Assembly: GCF_000425745.1 (NCBI RefSeq)
Contig: NZ_AUEA01000010.1
Span: forward strand, 124,001 to 188,000
DNA from: Pseudomonas cremoricolorata DSM 17059 = NBRC 16634
GTDB taxonomy: Bacteria; Pseudomonadota; Gammaproteobacteria; Pseudomonadales; Pseudomonadaceae
Length of the DNA stretch: 64,000 bases
Direction of reading: 5' to 3'
This document shows, piece by piece, positions 49,769 through 58,102 of this stretch. Every line of letters starts with the position of its first letter. Position 1 is the first letter of the stretch. The notes beneath the pieces were generated by a model. That model ran no database searches. It was given only the letters and a program-made list of their open reading frames with translations, and was not told the DNA's origin. Position numbers and translations under genes: made by a program.

Positions 49769-50722
49769 ATGGACTTCAAAGACTATTACAAGATACTGGG
49801 CGTCGAGCCGACTGCTGACGACAAGGCCATCAAGGCCGCGTACCGCAAGCTGGCGCGCAAGTATCACCCCGATGTCAGCAAGGAGCGCGACGCCGAGGAC
49901 AAATTCAAAGAGGCCAACGAGGCCTATGAAGTGCTCGGTGATGCGCAGAAACGCGCCGAGTTCGACGAACTGCGCAAGTACGGCGGCCAGCATGGCCGGC
50001 CGTTCCAGGCGCCACCGGGTTGGGAAAACCGCGGCGGTGCCGGGGCAGGCTTCGAGAACGGCGATTTCTCCGACTTCTTCAGCTCGATTTTCGGCAACCG
50101 TGGCGGCAGCCCGTTCGGCCGCGGCCAACAGCAGCGCAGCCCTGGCCGGCGCGGCCAGGACGTTGAACTGGAGCTGGCGATCTTCCTCGAAGAAACCCTG
50201 AGCAAGGACTCCAAGCAGATCAGCTTCCAGGTGCCGCAGAGCAATGCCGCCGGCCAGCGTACCGGCTTCAGCACCAAGACCCTCAACGTGAAGATTCCGG
50301 CCGGCGTGGTCGATGGCGAGCGTATCCGTCTGAAGGGTCAGGGCGCGCCTGGCATTGGCGGCGGCGCCAACGGCGACCTGTTCCTGACCATCCGCCTGGC
50401 CCCGCACCCGCAGTTCGACGTCGAAGGCCACGACCTGATCATCACCGTGCCGCTGGCGCCGTGGGAAGCCGCACTCGGCACCAAGGTGGCCGTGCCGACC
50501 CTCACCGGACGCATCAACCTGACCATCCGCCCCGACAGCCAGAGCGGCCAGCGCCTGCGGGTCAAAGGCATGGGCCTGGCCAACAAGCAGGGGGAGCGCG
50601 GCGATCTGTACGCCCAGCTCAAGGTGGTCATGCCGAGTCAGTCCGATGCCACCAGCCGTGAACTGTGGACCCAACTCTCACAGCATGCCGCCTTCGATCC
50701 GAGGGCCCACTGGAGTAAGTGA
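49769..50722 (+). CDS. cbpA: Curved-DNA-binding J-protein CbpA
   Basis: A 317-residue DnaJ-type cochaperone. The J-domain (1-70) has the HPD motif in [17 protein letters not shown] Gly/Phe-rich linker follows, then the C-terminal peptide-binding domains with no zinc-finger domain, matching CbpA rather than DnaJ. It stimulates Hsp70 ATPase and binds DNA in E. coli. It is followed directly by cbpM, its inhibitor. Confidence 0.94.
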   Translation: MDFKDYYKILGVEPTADDKAIKAAYRKLARKYHPDVSKERDAEDKFKEANEAYEVLGDAQKRAEFDELRKYGGQHGRPFQAPPGWENRGGAGAGFENGDFSDFFSSIFGNRGGSPFGRGQQQRSPGRRGQDVELELAIFLEETLSKDSKQISFQVPQSNAAGQRTGFSTKTLNVKIPAGVVDGERIRLKGQGAPGIGGGANGDLFLTIRLAPHPQFDVEGHDLIITVPLAPWEAALGTKVAVPTLTGRINLTIRPDSQSGQRLRVKGMGLANKQGERGDLYAQLKVVMPSQSDATSRELWTQLSQHAAFDPRAHWSK

Positions 50723-50724
50723 CC

Positions 50725-51030
50725 ATGAGCAGCACCCTGATCGTGCAACTGGACATGCGTACCCTGTGCCGTGAAGCCAACGTGTCTGCCGACTATGTCA
50801 TCGAGATCGTCGAGCATGGCATCGTCGAACCGAAGGGACGAACGCCGGATGAGTGGCTGTTCGACGATCAGGCGCCGCTGCTGGCCAAGCGCGCGGCCAA
50901 GCTGCGCGAGCAGTTGCAGCTGGAGTGGGAAGGGGTGGCGCTGGCCCTGGAGTTGCTGGAGGAAGTGCAGCACCTGCGCACCGAGAACAGCATGCTGCGC
51001 CAGCGCCTGGGCCGATTCACGCAGGTGTGA
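50725..51030 (+). CDS. cbpM: Chaperone modulator CbpM
   Basis: A 101-residue MerR-fold protein (TLCREANVSADYVIEIVEHGIVEPKG, then a helical dimerisation tail LALELLEEVQHLRTENSMLRQRLGRF). In E. coli CbpM binds the CbpA J-domain and inhibits its cochaperone and DNA-binding activities. The ATG at 50725 lies 2 bp beyond the cbpA stop. A GTG in the overlap at 50719 is an alternative. Its end overlaps the GNAT gene on the other strand by 14 bp. Confidence 0.9.
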   Translation: MSSTLIVQLDMRTLCREANVSADYVIEIVEHGIVEPKGRTPDEWLFDDQAPLLAKRAAKLREQLQLEWEGVALALELLEEVQHLRTENSMLRQRLGRFTQV

Positions 51031-51550
51031 TCGCGGCGGGCGGTTGTGCCTGATTGTCCAGTTGCACCTGCATGAAGGTCAGGTCCAGCCAGCGACCGAA
51101 TTTCACCCCTACCTGTGGCATCTGTCCGGTCACGACGAAGCCCATGCGTTCGTGCAGACGAATCGAAGCGGCATTGCCGCTCTCGATGGCTGCCACCATC
51201 ACATGCTTGCCACAGCCGCGAGCACGCTCGATCAGCGCTGTCATCAACTGCCCAGCCAGACCTCTGCCACGCTGATCGTGGCGGATGTACACCGAGTGCT
51301 CGACGGTCAGGCGAAAGCCCTCGAACGGGCGCCAGTCGCCGAACGAGGCATAGCCGAGCACGCCGCTGGCATCCACCGCCACCAGAATCGGATAACCCTG
51401 CTGCGCCCGGGCCTCGAACCACGCCTGGCGGTTGGCGAGGTCTACCGGCTGTTCATTCCAGATCGCCAGGGTGTTGTGCACGGCGTCGTTGTAGATGGCG
51501 AGGATGCCGGGCAGGTCGTCTGGTGAGGCTTCGCGGATGGCAAGGGTCAT
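51017..51550 (-). CDS. GNAT N-acetyltransferase (phosphinothricin-type)
   Basis: A 177-residue acetyltransferase. IREASPDDLPGILAIYNDAVHNT at the N-terminus, TVEHSVYIRHDQRGRGLAGQLM (acetyl-CoA Q/RxxGxG/A loop) and HERMGFVVTGQMPQVGVKFGRWLDLTFMQ at the C-terminus resemble phosphinothricin/methionine-sulfone N-acetyltransferases (PAT/MddA-like). The start at 51550 is preferred; the open frame continues upstream without conserved sequence. The natural substrate may be an amino-acid derivative. Confidence 0.9.
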   Translation of the reverse strand: MTLAIREASPDDLPGILAIYNDAVHNTLAIWNEQPVDLANRQAWFEARAQQGYPILVAVDASGVLGYASFGDWRPFEGFRLTVEHSVYIRHDQRGRGLAGQLMTALIERARGCGKHVMVAAIESGNAASIRLHERMGFVVTGQMPQVGVKFGRWLDLTFMQVQLDNQAQPPAAITPA

Positions 51551-51728
51551 GGAGGCTATTCGTTCGCGGTTGGAGGAATTGGGCAGGCGCGCGCGGGCGG
51601 GATCGGCGGTCTTGGCATTTATAGGGGGGATGGAAGACCTCGTCCAGCGTTCCGAGCCGTGATGGGACCTTCTGCCAGGCAGGCTCCCCAGTTCTGTCGG
51701 CAGCGCAGCAAGCGGGTCAACTAACGTT

Positions 51729-51757
51729 TTGACACGTTCTGGAGACTTGAGTACCGT
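51729..51757 (+). promoter_or_regulatory. Predicted sigma-70 promoter for the folded leader
   Basis: A perfect TTGACA (51729-51734) is followed after 17 bp by TACCGT (51752-51757), which matches the -10 consensus at three of six bases. It sits directly before the structured leader. The -10 is weak, so this is a moderate prediction. Confidence 0.45.
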
Positions 51758-51762
51758 GCGCC

Positions 51763-51975
51763 ACCGCAGTAGATTCTGCGGCACGGGATTGGCGTCCCGT
51801 TGTCGGAAATCGGACACCGCTCACATACGAGCGTCGTGTCTCGCAGGGCTGTACCCGTTATGGGCGGAGCCGTGTGTGGGAGCCTTCGGGCTCACCGGAC
51901 TCCGACCGGCAACGCCAACCCGCACGGCTCCGTCCACCCATATTGGCGTATGGACACGGAGTGACATTTCGGAAG
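51763..51975 (+). ncRNA. Highly structured 5' leader, candidate regulatory RNA
   Basis: At least five stems fit this stretch. CCGCAG/CTGCGG is at 51764-51781 and ACGGGA/TCCCGT at 51783-51800; these are adjacent and could coexist. GACAC-CGCTC/GAGCG-GTGTC spans 51813-51840. A 16-pair outer helix joins 51861-51876 to 51921-51936 (core CGGAGCCGTG/CACGGCTCCG). It encloses a UUCG-capped GAGCC/GGCTC hairpin (51880-51893) and a CCGG/CCGG stem (51895-51909). This forms a three-way junction 60 bp before the first ATG. Leaders of this kind occur, from memory, before related small genes in Pseudomonas; I cannot verify that here. Confidence 0.55.
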
Positions 51976-51994
51976 CGTTGCAAGGAGTCGCACC

Positions 51995-52072
51995 ATGTTC
52001 AAAAAGATCGTCCCGGACCCACCCTGCCTATCTTTCAAGCGCCTCTTTTACGCCCAAGAGGTACGCCCATGA
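51995..52072 (+). CDS. 25-residue ORF MFKKIVPDPP..., leader peptide or split gene start
   Basis: ATG at 51995 has an AGGAG ribosome binding site at good spacing. The product MFKKIVPDPPCLSFKRLF ends after 25 codons, and its TGA overlaps the ATG of the next frame (ATGA). The KIVPDPP beginning resembles the N-terminus of DUF3077-type small Pseudomonas proteins. It may therefore be the true start of the downstream protein, separated by a frameshift, or a translation-coupling leader ORF. No motif beyond that is visible. Confidence 0.5.
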   Translation: MFKKIVPDPPCLSFKRLFYAQEVRP

Positions 52073-52368
52073 GCTTGCCATCTAGCAGCCCTCCCAATCC
52101 TGAGGCTTCTCGTCCAGTCACCGCCTGTACAGCATTCGGCACCTGCAACCATGCCCACGAGCCTACGTTCACGGTTCGCGAGGGGATCGATGGTGAAGAT
52201 GCCCTGGTGTGCGCTGTCGCCGCATTGAAGGCCGCGTACGAAACCAACGCGGTCGCGCTGGAAAAAGCGGACGAGCCGCTGCGCAGCCTACTGGTGGCTA
52301 CTGAAAATTCGCTAGAGAAAGGTTTGGCGCTGGCTGAGGCCGTACTAGAGGGCATCGAAGCCGAGTAG
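52069..52368 (+). CDS. Small DUF3077-like protein, 99 residues
   Basis: The 99 residues begin MSLPSSSPPNPEASRPVT and have a C-terminal helical core HEPTFTVREGIDGEDALVCA then LEKGLALAEAVLEGIEAE. The TVREGIDGEDAL segment resembles the DUF3077 family of small Pseudomonas proteins of unknown function. It lacks its own strong ribosome binding site, so translation may depend on the overlapping 25-codon ORF. A hairpin follows the stop. Confidence 0.6.
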   Translation: MSLPSSSPPNPEASRPVTACTAFGTCNHAHEPTFTVREGIDGEDALVCAVAALKAAYETNAVALEKADEPLRSLLVATENSLEKGLALAEAVLEGIEAE

Positions 52369-52377
52369 CTGAAACGA

Positions 52378-52413
52378 AAATGGGCGCTATTCATGCTTGA
52401 AGAGCGCCCATTT
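52378..52413. terminator. Intrinsic terminator between convergent genes
   Basis: AAATGGGCGCT pairs with AGCGCCCATTT (11 bp) around a 14-base loop. A-run and T-run flanks let it work in both directions, ending both the small gene at 52368 and the permease on the other strand. Confidence 0.75.
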
Positions 52414-52424
52414 GCGGTCATGGA

Positions 52425-53819
52425 TCAGCGGCGAACCTGCCGCTTGCGCCGCACGAACTGATACGTCACCGCCAGCACCACGAACCACAGCGGCGTAACC
52501 AAGAGCGCCGAGCGGGTGTCGGCTTCCAGGCTCAGCAGCACCAGGATGAAGGCGAAGAAGCTCAGGCACACGTAGCACATCACCCGCCCGCCAGGCATCT
52601 TGTACTTCGAGGCCTGGTGCAGGGCGGCGCGGCGTTTGCGGTAGGTCAGGTACGACAGCAGAATCAGCGTCCAGACGAACATGAACAGCACCGCCGACAC
52701 CGTGGTCACCAGGGTGAAGGCTTCGACCACATCCGGCACCAGGTAGATCAGCACCGCACCGAGCATCAGGCACACGCAGGAGAACAGCAGGCCGTTGGCC
52801 GGCACCGCGCGACGCGAGAGTTTTTCGAACGACTTCGGTGCGTCGCCTTCTTGGGCCAGGCCGTAGAGCATGCGGCTGGTGGAGAACACGCCGCTGTTGG
52901 CCGAGGAGGCCGCCGAGGTCAGCACCACGAAGTTGATGATGCTCGCCGCCGCCGGCAGGCCGGCCAGCACGAACAGTTCGACGAACGGGCTCTTGCCCGG
53001 CACCACGTCACGCCACGGCGTGACCGCCATGATGGTGATCAGCGCCAGCACGTAGAACACAATGATCCGCACGGGAATCGAGTTGATCGCCCGCGGCAAA
53101 GTGCGCTCGGGGTTCTTCGCCTCGGCTGCGGTGGTGCCGACCAGCTCGATGCCGACGAAGGCAAACACGGCGATCTGGAACCCGGCGAAGAAGCCCATCA
53201 GGCCATGCGGGAACATCCCTGCGTCATTCCACAGGTTGGCCAACTGTGCAGTGCTGCCGCCGGGCGAGACGAAGCCGGTGATGACCATGTACAGGCCGGT
53301 GGCGACCAGGCCGAGAATGGCGACGATCTTGATCATGGCGAACCAGAATTCGGTTTCGCCGAACATCTTCACCGTCACCAGGTTCAGCGACAGCAACAGC
53401 GCCACGCAGCTCAGCGCCGGTATCCATTGCGGCAGGTCGGGGAACCAGAACTGCGAGTACGCGGCGATCGCCACCACATCGGCGATGCCGGTGATGACCC
53501 AGCAGAACCAGTAGGTCCAGCCGGTGAAATAACCGGCCCAGGGGCCGAGCAGGTCGGCGGAGAAGTCGATGAACGATTTGTACTTGAGGTTCGACAGCAG
53601 CAGCTCACCCATCGCCCGCATGACGAAGAACAGCATGAAGCCGATGATCATGTAGACGAAGATGATCGACGGGCCGGCGAGGCTGATGGTCTTGCCCGAA
53701 CCCATGAACAGGCCGGTGCCGATGGCGCCGCCAATGGCGATCAGTTGGATGTGACGGTTGCTTAGGTTGCGTTGCAGGTGCGGATCTTCTGGGGGCGTCG
53801 CGGTGGTGGTCCGGGTCAT
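52425..53819 (-). CDS. cycA: D-serine/D-alanine/glycine permease CycA-type
   Basis: A 464-residue amino acid-polyamine-organocation permease with about twelve membrane segments. Long stretches are nearly identical in style to E. coli CycA: LSNRHIQLIAIGGAIGTGLF, SADLLGPWAGYFTGWTYWFC and FVGIELVGTTAAEAKNPE. It probably imports glycine, D-alanine and D-serine. The ATG at 53819 is 15 bp from a MITE-like palindrome, so the native upstream region has been displaced. Only a weak GGAA precedes it. Confidence 0.9.
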   Translation of the reverse strand: MTRTTTATPPEDPHLQRNLSNRHIQLIAIGGAIGTGLFMGSGKTISLAGPSIIFVYMIIGFMLFFVMRAMGELLLSNLKYKSFIDFSADLLGPWAGYFTGWTYWFCWVITGIADVVAIAAYSQFWFPDLPQWIPALSCVALLLSLNLVTVKMFGETEFWFAMIKIVAILGLVATGLYMVITGFVSPGGSTAQLANLWNDAGMFPHGLMGFFAGFQIAVFAFVGIELVGTTAAEAKNPERTLPRAINSIPVRIIVFYVLALITIMAVTPWRDVVPGKSPFVELFVLAGLPAAASIINFVVLTSAASSANSGVFSTSRMLYGLAQEGDAPKSFEKLSRRAVPANGLLFSCVCLMLGAVLIYLVPDVVEAFTLVTTVSAVLFMFVWTLILLSYLTYRKRRAALHQASKYKMPGGRVMCYVCLSFFAFILVLLSLEADTRSALLVTPLWFVVLAVTYQFVRRKRQVRR

Positions 53820-53833
53820 GGGGCATTCCATTA

Positions 53834-53974
53834 GGCTCTGTATGAAAAGCCCTGATACTTGGTGATACTGCGTTGAAAACAGCCTCGGAATGCTCATTTA
53901 CAACCAGTAAACTCCGCTTCCTCGGCTGTTTTCGCCTTGCCTCCCCGGCGTCTCAGGGCTTTTCATACAGAGCC
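53834..53974. mobile_element. MITE-like 141-bp palindromic element
   Basis: Perfect 22-bp terminal inverted repeats begin GGCTCTGTATGAAAAG (53834-53855) and are mirrored at 53953-53974. Inside is a second inverted repeat GAAAACAGCC (53875-53884) and GGCTGTTTTC (53924-53933). No transposase gene is present, so it looks like a non-autonomous miniature element. I could not find a clear target-site duplication. The left end is 14 bp from the permease start codon. Confidence 0.7.
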
Positions 53975-54102
53975 AAGGGGCCGTCTTCTTCAGAGACGTA
54001 GCCGCGTAGGCTAACACGCGCGTTCCAGGTCGTGGCGCGACAGATCGCCTCGATAACCCCGGTGCAGGACCGACTGCGCGGTTGCGCAATCGGCCCATGG
54101 CC

Positions 54103-55482
54103 CTAGGCGCTAGCCGTTCGACCTCGCCGCAACAGTAGGCTGTCGAATGCCCACAATAGCAGCATCGACACCCCCACCAGCGGGAACGCCAGGCCCAGCA
54201 CCAGCATCACCCCGATCGCGGCTTTCCAGCGCGGCAGGTCATGGCGCAGCGGCGGCACGCCCAAGCCTTGGGCCGGACGGCGCATCCACCACATCACCAG
54301 ACCACTGACCGAACCGAGCAGGATCATCAGGCAGATGAGCAGCACGATGATCTGGTTCAGCGGCCCGAACATCTTGCCCTCATGCAGCTTGACGCCAAGC
54401 TCGGTGGCGCGGGCCACCGGGCTGTAGTCGTGCCAGCGCACATCGGCCAGCACCTGGCCGGTGTACTGGTCGACATGCAAGGTGGCGTCGTTGCGCGGGT
54501 CGTCGGCGAACACTGAAACAGTGAACACGCCCTCGGCGGTGGTCGGCAGGGTGATGCTGTAGCCTGGCTCGATGTGCCGGGCGCTGGCGATGTCTTCGAC
54601 CTGTTGCAGACTCACCTGCGGCGCAGCCGGTGCGCTGGAATGCGTCCCATGGCCGGCCTGCTCGGCATGCGCGCCGGAGGCTGGCATGGGGGTATTTTCC
54701 AGCGCCCAAGGCACGGTCTGGCGGTGCGCGGCATTCAGCTCACCGGCCTGGCGATCGGACTGCGGCACGTCGGTCCACATCGCAGCCGGAAAGCGGTTCC
54801 ACAGCTCGGCGTACTGCTTGCCCCACAGGCCGGTCCAGGTCATGCCGCTGAGCAGCATCACCAGCAGCAGACCGGCGCCCCAGAAACCGCTCACCGCATG
54901 CAGGTCGCGCCACAGCACGCGGCCCCTGGCATTCAAGCGCGGCCACAGCACGCCACTGCGCCGCCCACGCGGCCACCACAGGTACAGCCCGGACACCACC
55001 AGCACGATGCCCCAACCGGCGGCCAGCTCGATCAGGCGATCGCCGAGGGTGCCGATCATCAGTTCGCTGTGCAGGGCGCGGGCGATGGCTTGCAGGTTGC
55101 GCTTGCCGTCCTGAGCGCCGAGCAGCTTGGCGCTGTAGGGATCGACGAACACATTCAGCTCGCGACCGCCGTCATGCACCACGAACTGCGCGCTGCGGGT
55201 ATCGGCCGCAGGCGGCAGGTATTGACCGATGTGGCCCTTGGGGTAGGCCTGCTGCACCTGGCTCAGCAGGTGATCGGCGTTGTGCCGGTGCTCGCCGGCC
55301 TCGACCACCATCAGCTCGCGGTACAGCAGCGGGTCGAGCTGGGGCTTGAACAGGTAGACGATGCCGGTCAGCGCCAGCACGATCATGAACGGTGCAACGA
55401 ACAGCCCGGCGTAGAAATGCCAGCGCCAGGCCAGGGAATAGAACGAAGTACGGGGTGCACGCACGATAACCTCCCGACTCAT
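54103..55482 (-). CDS. PepSY-associated membrane protein, copper/iron uptake-linked
   Basis: A 459-residue membrane protein with a PepSY-TM architecture: an N-terminal membrane helix (FYAGLFVAPFMIVLALTGIVYLF), PepSY-like periplasmic repeats (VEDIASARHIEPGYSITLPTTAEGVFTVSVFADDPRN), and three further helices. Proteins of this type reside next to TonB-dependent metal receptors and may reduce or move the metal at the inner membrane. It follows the OprC-type receptor after 46 bp on the same strand. Confidence 0.86.
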   Translation of the reverse strand: MSREVIVRAPRTSFYSLAWRWHFYAGLFVAPFMIVLALTGIVYLFKPQLDPLLYRELMVVEAGEHRHNADHLLSQVQQAYPKGHIGQYLPPAADTRSAQFVVHDGGRELNVFVDPYSAKLLGAQDGKRNLQAIARALHSELMIGTLGDRLIELAAGWGIVLVVSGLYLWWPRGRRSGVLWPRLNARGRVLWRDLHAVSGFWGAGLLLVMLLSGMTWTGLWGKQYAELWNRFPAAMWTDVPQSDRQAGELNAAHRQTVPWALENTPMPASGAHAEQAGHGTHSSAPAAPQVSLQQVEDIASARHIEPGYSITLPTTAEGVFTVSVFADDPRNDATLHVDQYTGQVLADVRWHDYSPVARATELGVKLHEGKMFGPLNQIIVLLICLMILLGSVSGLVMWWMRRPAQGLGVPPLRHDLPRWKAAIGVMLVLGLAFPLVGVSMLLLWAFDSLLLRRGRTASA

Positions 55483-55528
55483 CAGGTCAGGTAAGGGGGC
55501 GCAGCTCGTGCTGCGCCCGTCGTTGTTG

Positions 55529-57592
55529 TCAGAAGGTGAAATCGACTTTGGTCCACAGGGTGCGGCCAGGCTCATTGACCGCCTGCGGGTCCTGCGCCGG
55601 ATAGCCGAAGCCTGCGTTGCCGGCCAGGTTCAGGTGCTCGGCATAGGCTTTGTCGAACAGGTTATCGACACCGGCACTGAGCTTGAGGTTGGCGTTGACC
55701 TTGTAAGCGCCGTTGAGCGAGAACACGCCGAAACCTGCGCTTTTCTCGTAGTCCTTGCCCACCACGTTGCCTTGGTTGACCGCCACCCGGTTCTGCGCCG
55801 CCGCCAGCCGCCAGAGGCTGCCGACGCTCCAGGCGTCGCGGCTGTAGGTCAGGCCCAGGCGGCTTTCCAGCGGCGGCATCTGCGGTAGAGCCTTGCCGTC
55901 GCTGCTGTTCTTGCCCCAGGCGTAGGCCAAGGTGGCATCGGCCTTCCAGCGCTCGCTGAGCGTGTAGGCTGCACCCAGCTCACCGCCCATGATGCGCGCG
56001 TCGATGTTCTGCGCTTGGCTGGTTGGCCCCATCATGCCGCTGCGGTAGTCGAACAGAATGAAGTCGCGGACCTGGCCGACATAGCCCGAGGCCCAGGCTT
56101 GCAGGCGCTCGTCGCGGTACTGGATGCCGACATCGAGCTGGGTGGTTTTCTCAGGCTTGATGCCGTCGAAGGCATTGGCCGAACCGGCTGGCCCCTGCTT
56201 GAGCGAGAACAGCTCCCAGTAATCGGGGAAGCGCTGGGCATGCCCGAGGCCGATGTAGCTGGTGGCGTTCAGGGCTGAGAGGTCGTGCTCGTAGCGCACG
56301 AAACCGCTGGGCAGCGTGTCGGCGCGGGTGTCGCCGCTGGTGGCGATGTTCTGGCGGAAATCGCGGGCCGAGGCGCGGTCCAGACGCGCACCGCTGATCA
56401 GTCGATCTTCGCCGGTGGCGTACCAGGTCAGTTCGCTGAACACGCCGTAGTTGTGGAAGTCGGCGTCCTTGGTCCAGGCCTTGCCACGGTGCGCATCGAC
56501 CCCCATGCCGCCGCGCTTGCGGTGTTCGTTGGTCTGCGCATCCAGGCCGCTGATCAGCTGCACATCGGCCCAGCGCCAGGTGGCCTTGACCCGTGCGCCC
56601 AGGGTGCGTCGGTCGACGTTGCTGACCATCGGCATGCCCATCATGCCGCTGCCGGAGGGCCGGCGCAGGCTGTAGTTGTCCATTACGTGGTCGGCGTAGT
56701 TGTAGTAGACCTGCGCCTCGACCTTGTCGAGCACCTCGCCGAGGTTGGATTTCTCGAAACGCAGGCCGAGGCTTTCGCGCTTGAACTGCGAACCGTCCAT
56801 GCCGCGTCCGGCATAGCGGGCTTCGCCGTCGCCCTTGCCGGCGGTCAGTTCCAGCAGGGTGTCGCTGTCGGGCGTCCAGCCCAGGGCGACATCGCCGTTC
56901 CATTTATCCCAGCGCGACGGCACGCGGTCGCCGTGGCCATCGTCGTAGTCGCCGGCGCGCGACTGGTTGCCGACAAAGCGGGCATAGCCGTCACGGTTGC
57001 CGGCGGCGGCGTCCAGCACTTTGTCGAAGCGCCCATTGGAGCCGGCCAGCAGGCTGGCGTTGACCCGGCTGCCAAGCTCGCCGAACTGCTCCGGCTCGCG
57101 CTCGAAGAGCACCGTGCCAGCCGAGCCGCCCGGGCCCCAGACCACGCTTTGCGGGCCTTTGATCACCGTCAGGCGGTCGTAGGTTTCCGGAGAGATATAC
57201 GAGGTTGGCGCGTCCATCCGGTTCGGGCAGGCGCCGAGCATCACGCCGCCGTTGGTGAGGATGTTCAGCCGTGAGCCGAACATGCCGCGCAGCACCGGAT
57301 CACCGTTGGTGCCACCGCTGCGAATAGCCGAGAAGCCGGGGATGGTTTTCAGGTAATCGGCGCCATCGCTGGCCGGCACCGGCTGGCGAGGGTCCTTGGG
57401 GTTGGTGGTGACGGTCAGCGGCGAGCTGGGCGCCACGGCGGTGATTACCGTGGGGCTCAGCTCGGGCTGCTCGGCCGCGTGCGGGCTGTGGCTGAGGTCG
57501 GCCGCCAGGGCCACGGGGGCGATCAGCGAGCCACAGAGCAGGGCGATGCTGCCGCGCAGGGAAAGTGCAGGTGCAAAGGTACAGCCGGACAT
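55529..57592 (-). CDS. oprC: TonB-dependent copper receptor OprC/NosA type
   Basis: A 687-residue outer-membrane receptor. It has a signal peptide ending ALA, a plug domain (SDGADYLKTIPGFSAIRSGGTNGDPVLRGMFG, NGGVMLGACPNRMDAPTSYI with the NGGVMLGACPNRMD copper-site region), and a 22-strand beta-barrel ending LWTKVDFTF. The MLGACPNRMD motif contains the Cys and Met residues that bind copper in OprC. Flanked by DUF2946, PCu(A)C and PepSY genes, it forms a copper-uptake cluster. Confidence 0.94.
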   Translation of the reverse strand: MSGCTFAPALSLRGSIALLCGSLIAPVALAADLSHSPHAAEQPELSPTVITAVAPSSPLTVTTNPKDPRQPVPASDGADYLKTIPGFSAIRSGGTNGDPVLRGMFGSRLNILTNGGVMLGACPNRMDAPTSYISPETYDRLTVIKGPQSVVWGPGGSAGTVLFEREPEQFGELGSRVNASLLAGSNGRFDKVLDAAAGNRDGYARFVGNQSRAGDYDDGHGDRVPSRWDKWNGDVALGWTPDSDTLLELTAGKGDGEARYAGRGMDGSQFKRESLGLRFEKSNLGEVLDKVEAQVYYNYADHVMDNYSLRRPSGSGMMGMPMVSNVDRRTLGARVKATWRWADVQLISGLDAQTNEHRKRGGMGVDAHRGKAWTKDADFHNYGVFSELTWYATGEDRLISGARLDRASARDFRQNIATSGDTRADTLPSGFVRYEHDLSALNATSYIGLGHAQRFPDYWELFSLKQGPAGSANAFDGIKPEKTTQLDVGIQYRDERLQAWASGYVGQVRDFILFDYRSGMMGPTSQAQNIDARIMGGELGAAYTLSERWKADATLAYAWGKNSSDGKALPQMPPLESRLGLTYSRDAWSVGSLWRLAAAQNRVAVNQGNVVGKDYEKSAGFGVFSLNGAYKVNANLKLSAGVDNLFDKAYAEHLNLAGNAGFGYPAQDPQAVNEPGRTLWTKVDFTF

Positions 57593-57654
57593 AAGTATTC
57601 CAGTCGATCAGTCAGGGGTGAGCGCGAAGCGCGAGGCTCCGGGCAATGGCGAGA

Positions 57655-58083
57655 TCAGACGATCAGCGACTGGGGCGGGGCGCGGCTGCGGGCGCCGGGG
57701 AATACCGCCTGGGCGGCGTGGCCGGACTGCACGGCCAGGGCCGCAGCGATGGCCGGTGGCTGGTGGCCGAGGGTGAGCGGGCTGAGGTTCTGTGGCAGCG
57801 CCGGGCAGTTGAACAGCAGGCTGCAGTAGCCGCATTTCTCCCACAGCACATGCAACTGACCATCGTTCGCCGGGGCGTGCTGGCCGTGGCCGTGCTCGCT
57901 GGCCATGGGCATGTCCATGGGCATCGCCATGTCCATGCCGGCGTGATGGTTCATCGGCATCGACTGGGAAACCAGTGGGCCGATGAAGATCATCCACATG
58001 GCGAACAGGCTCAGCCAGCCGCCACCGACGCGCCTGCGAGCAGGGCGGGTGGTGCGGACGTGCCTGTGGCGCGAGAGGCTCAT
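57655..58083 (-). CDS. DUF2946 family protein, His/Met-rich
   Basis: A 142-residue protein with one N-terminal membrane segment (SLFAMWMIFIGPLVSQS) and a Met/His-rich stretch (SMPMNHHAGMDMAMPMDM) typical of copper-binding regions. It contains the EKCGYCSLLFNCP Cys pair of DUF2946. It lies between oprC and the PCu(A)C chaperone gene. Function is unknown; a role in copper handling is inferred from composition and place. Confidence 0.82.
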   Translation of the reverse strand: MSLSRHRHVRTTRPARRRVGGGWLSLFAMWMIFIGPLVSQSMPMNHHAGMDMAMPMDMPMASEHGHGQHAPANDGQLHVLWEKCGYCSLLFNCPALPQNLSPLTLGHQPPAIAAALAVQSGHAAQAVFPGARSRAPPQSLIV

Positions 58084-58102
58084 GGAGCGGGGGTGTCAGC
58101 GA

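Larger units (their letters stand above)
51551..51994. other. Intergenic region before the small DUF3077-like gene
   Basis: The left part (to about 51.72 kb) holds the leader of the GNAT gene and nothing else I can name. The right part holds a perfect TTGACA and the folded leader described below. Short open frames cross the region, but none has gene-like sequence or a convincing start. Confidence 0.5.
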
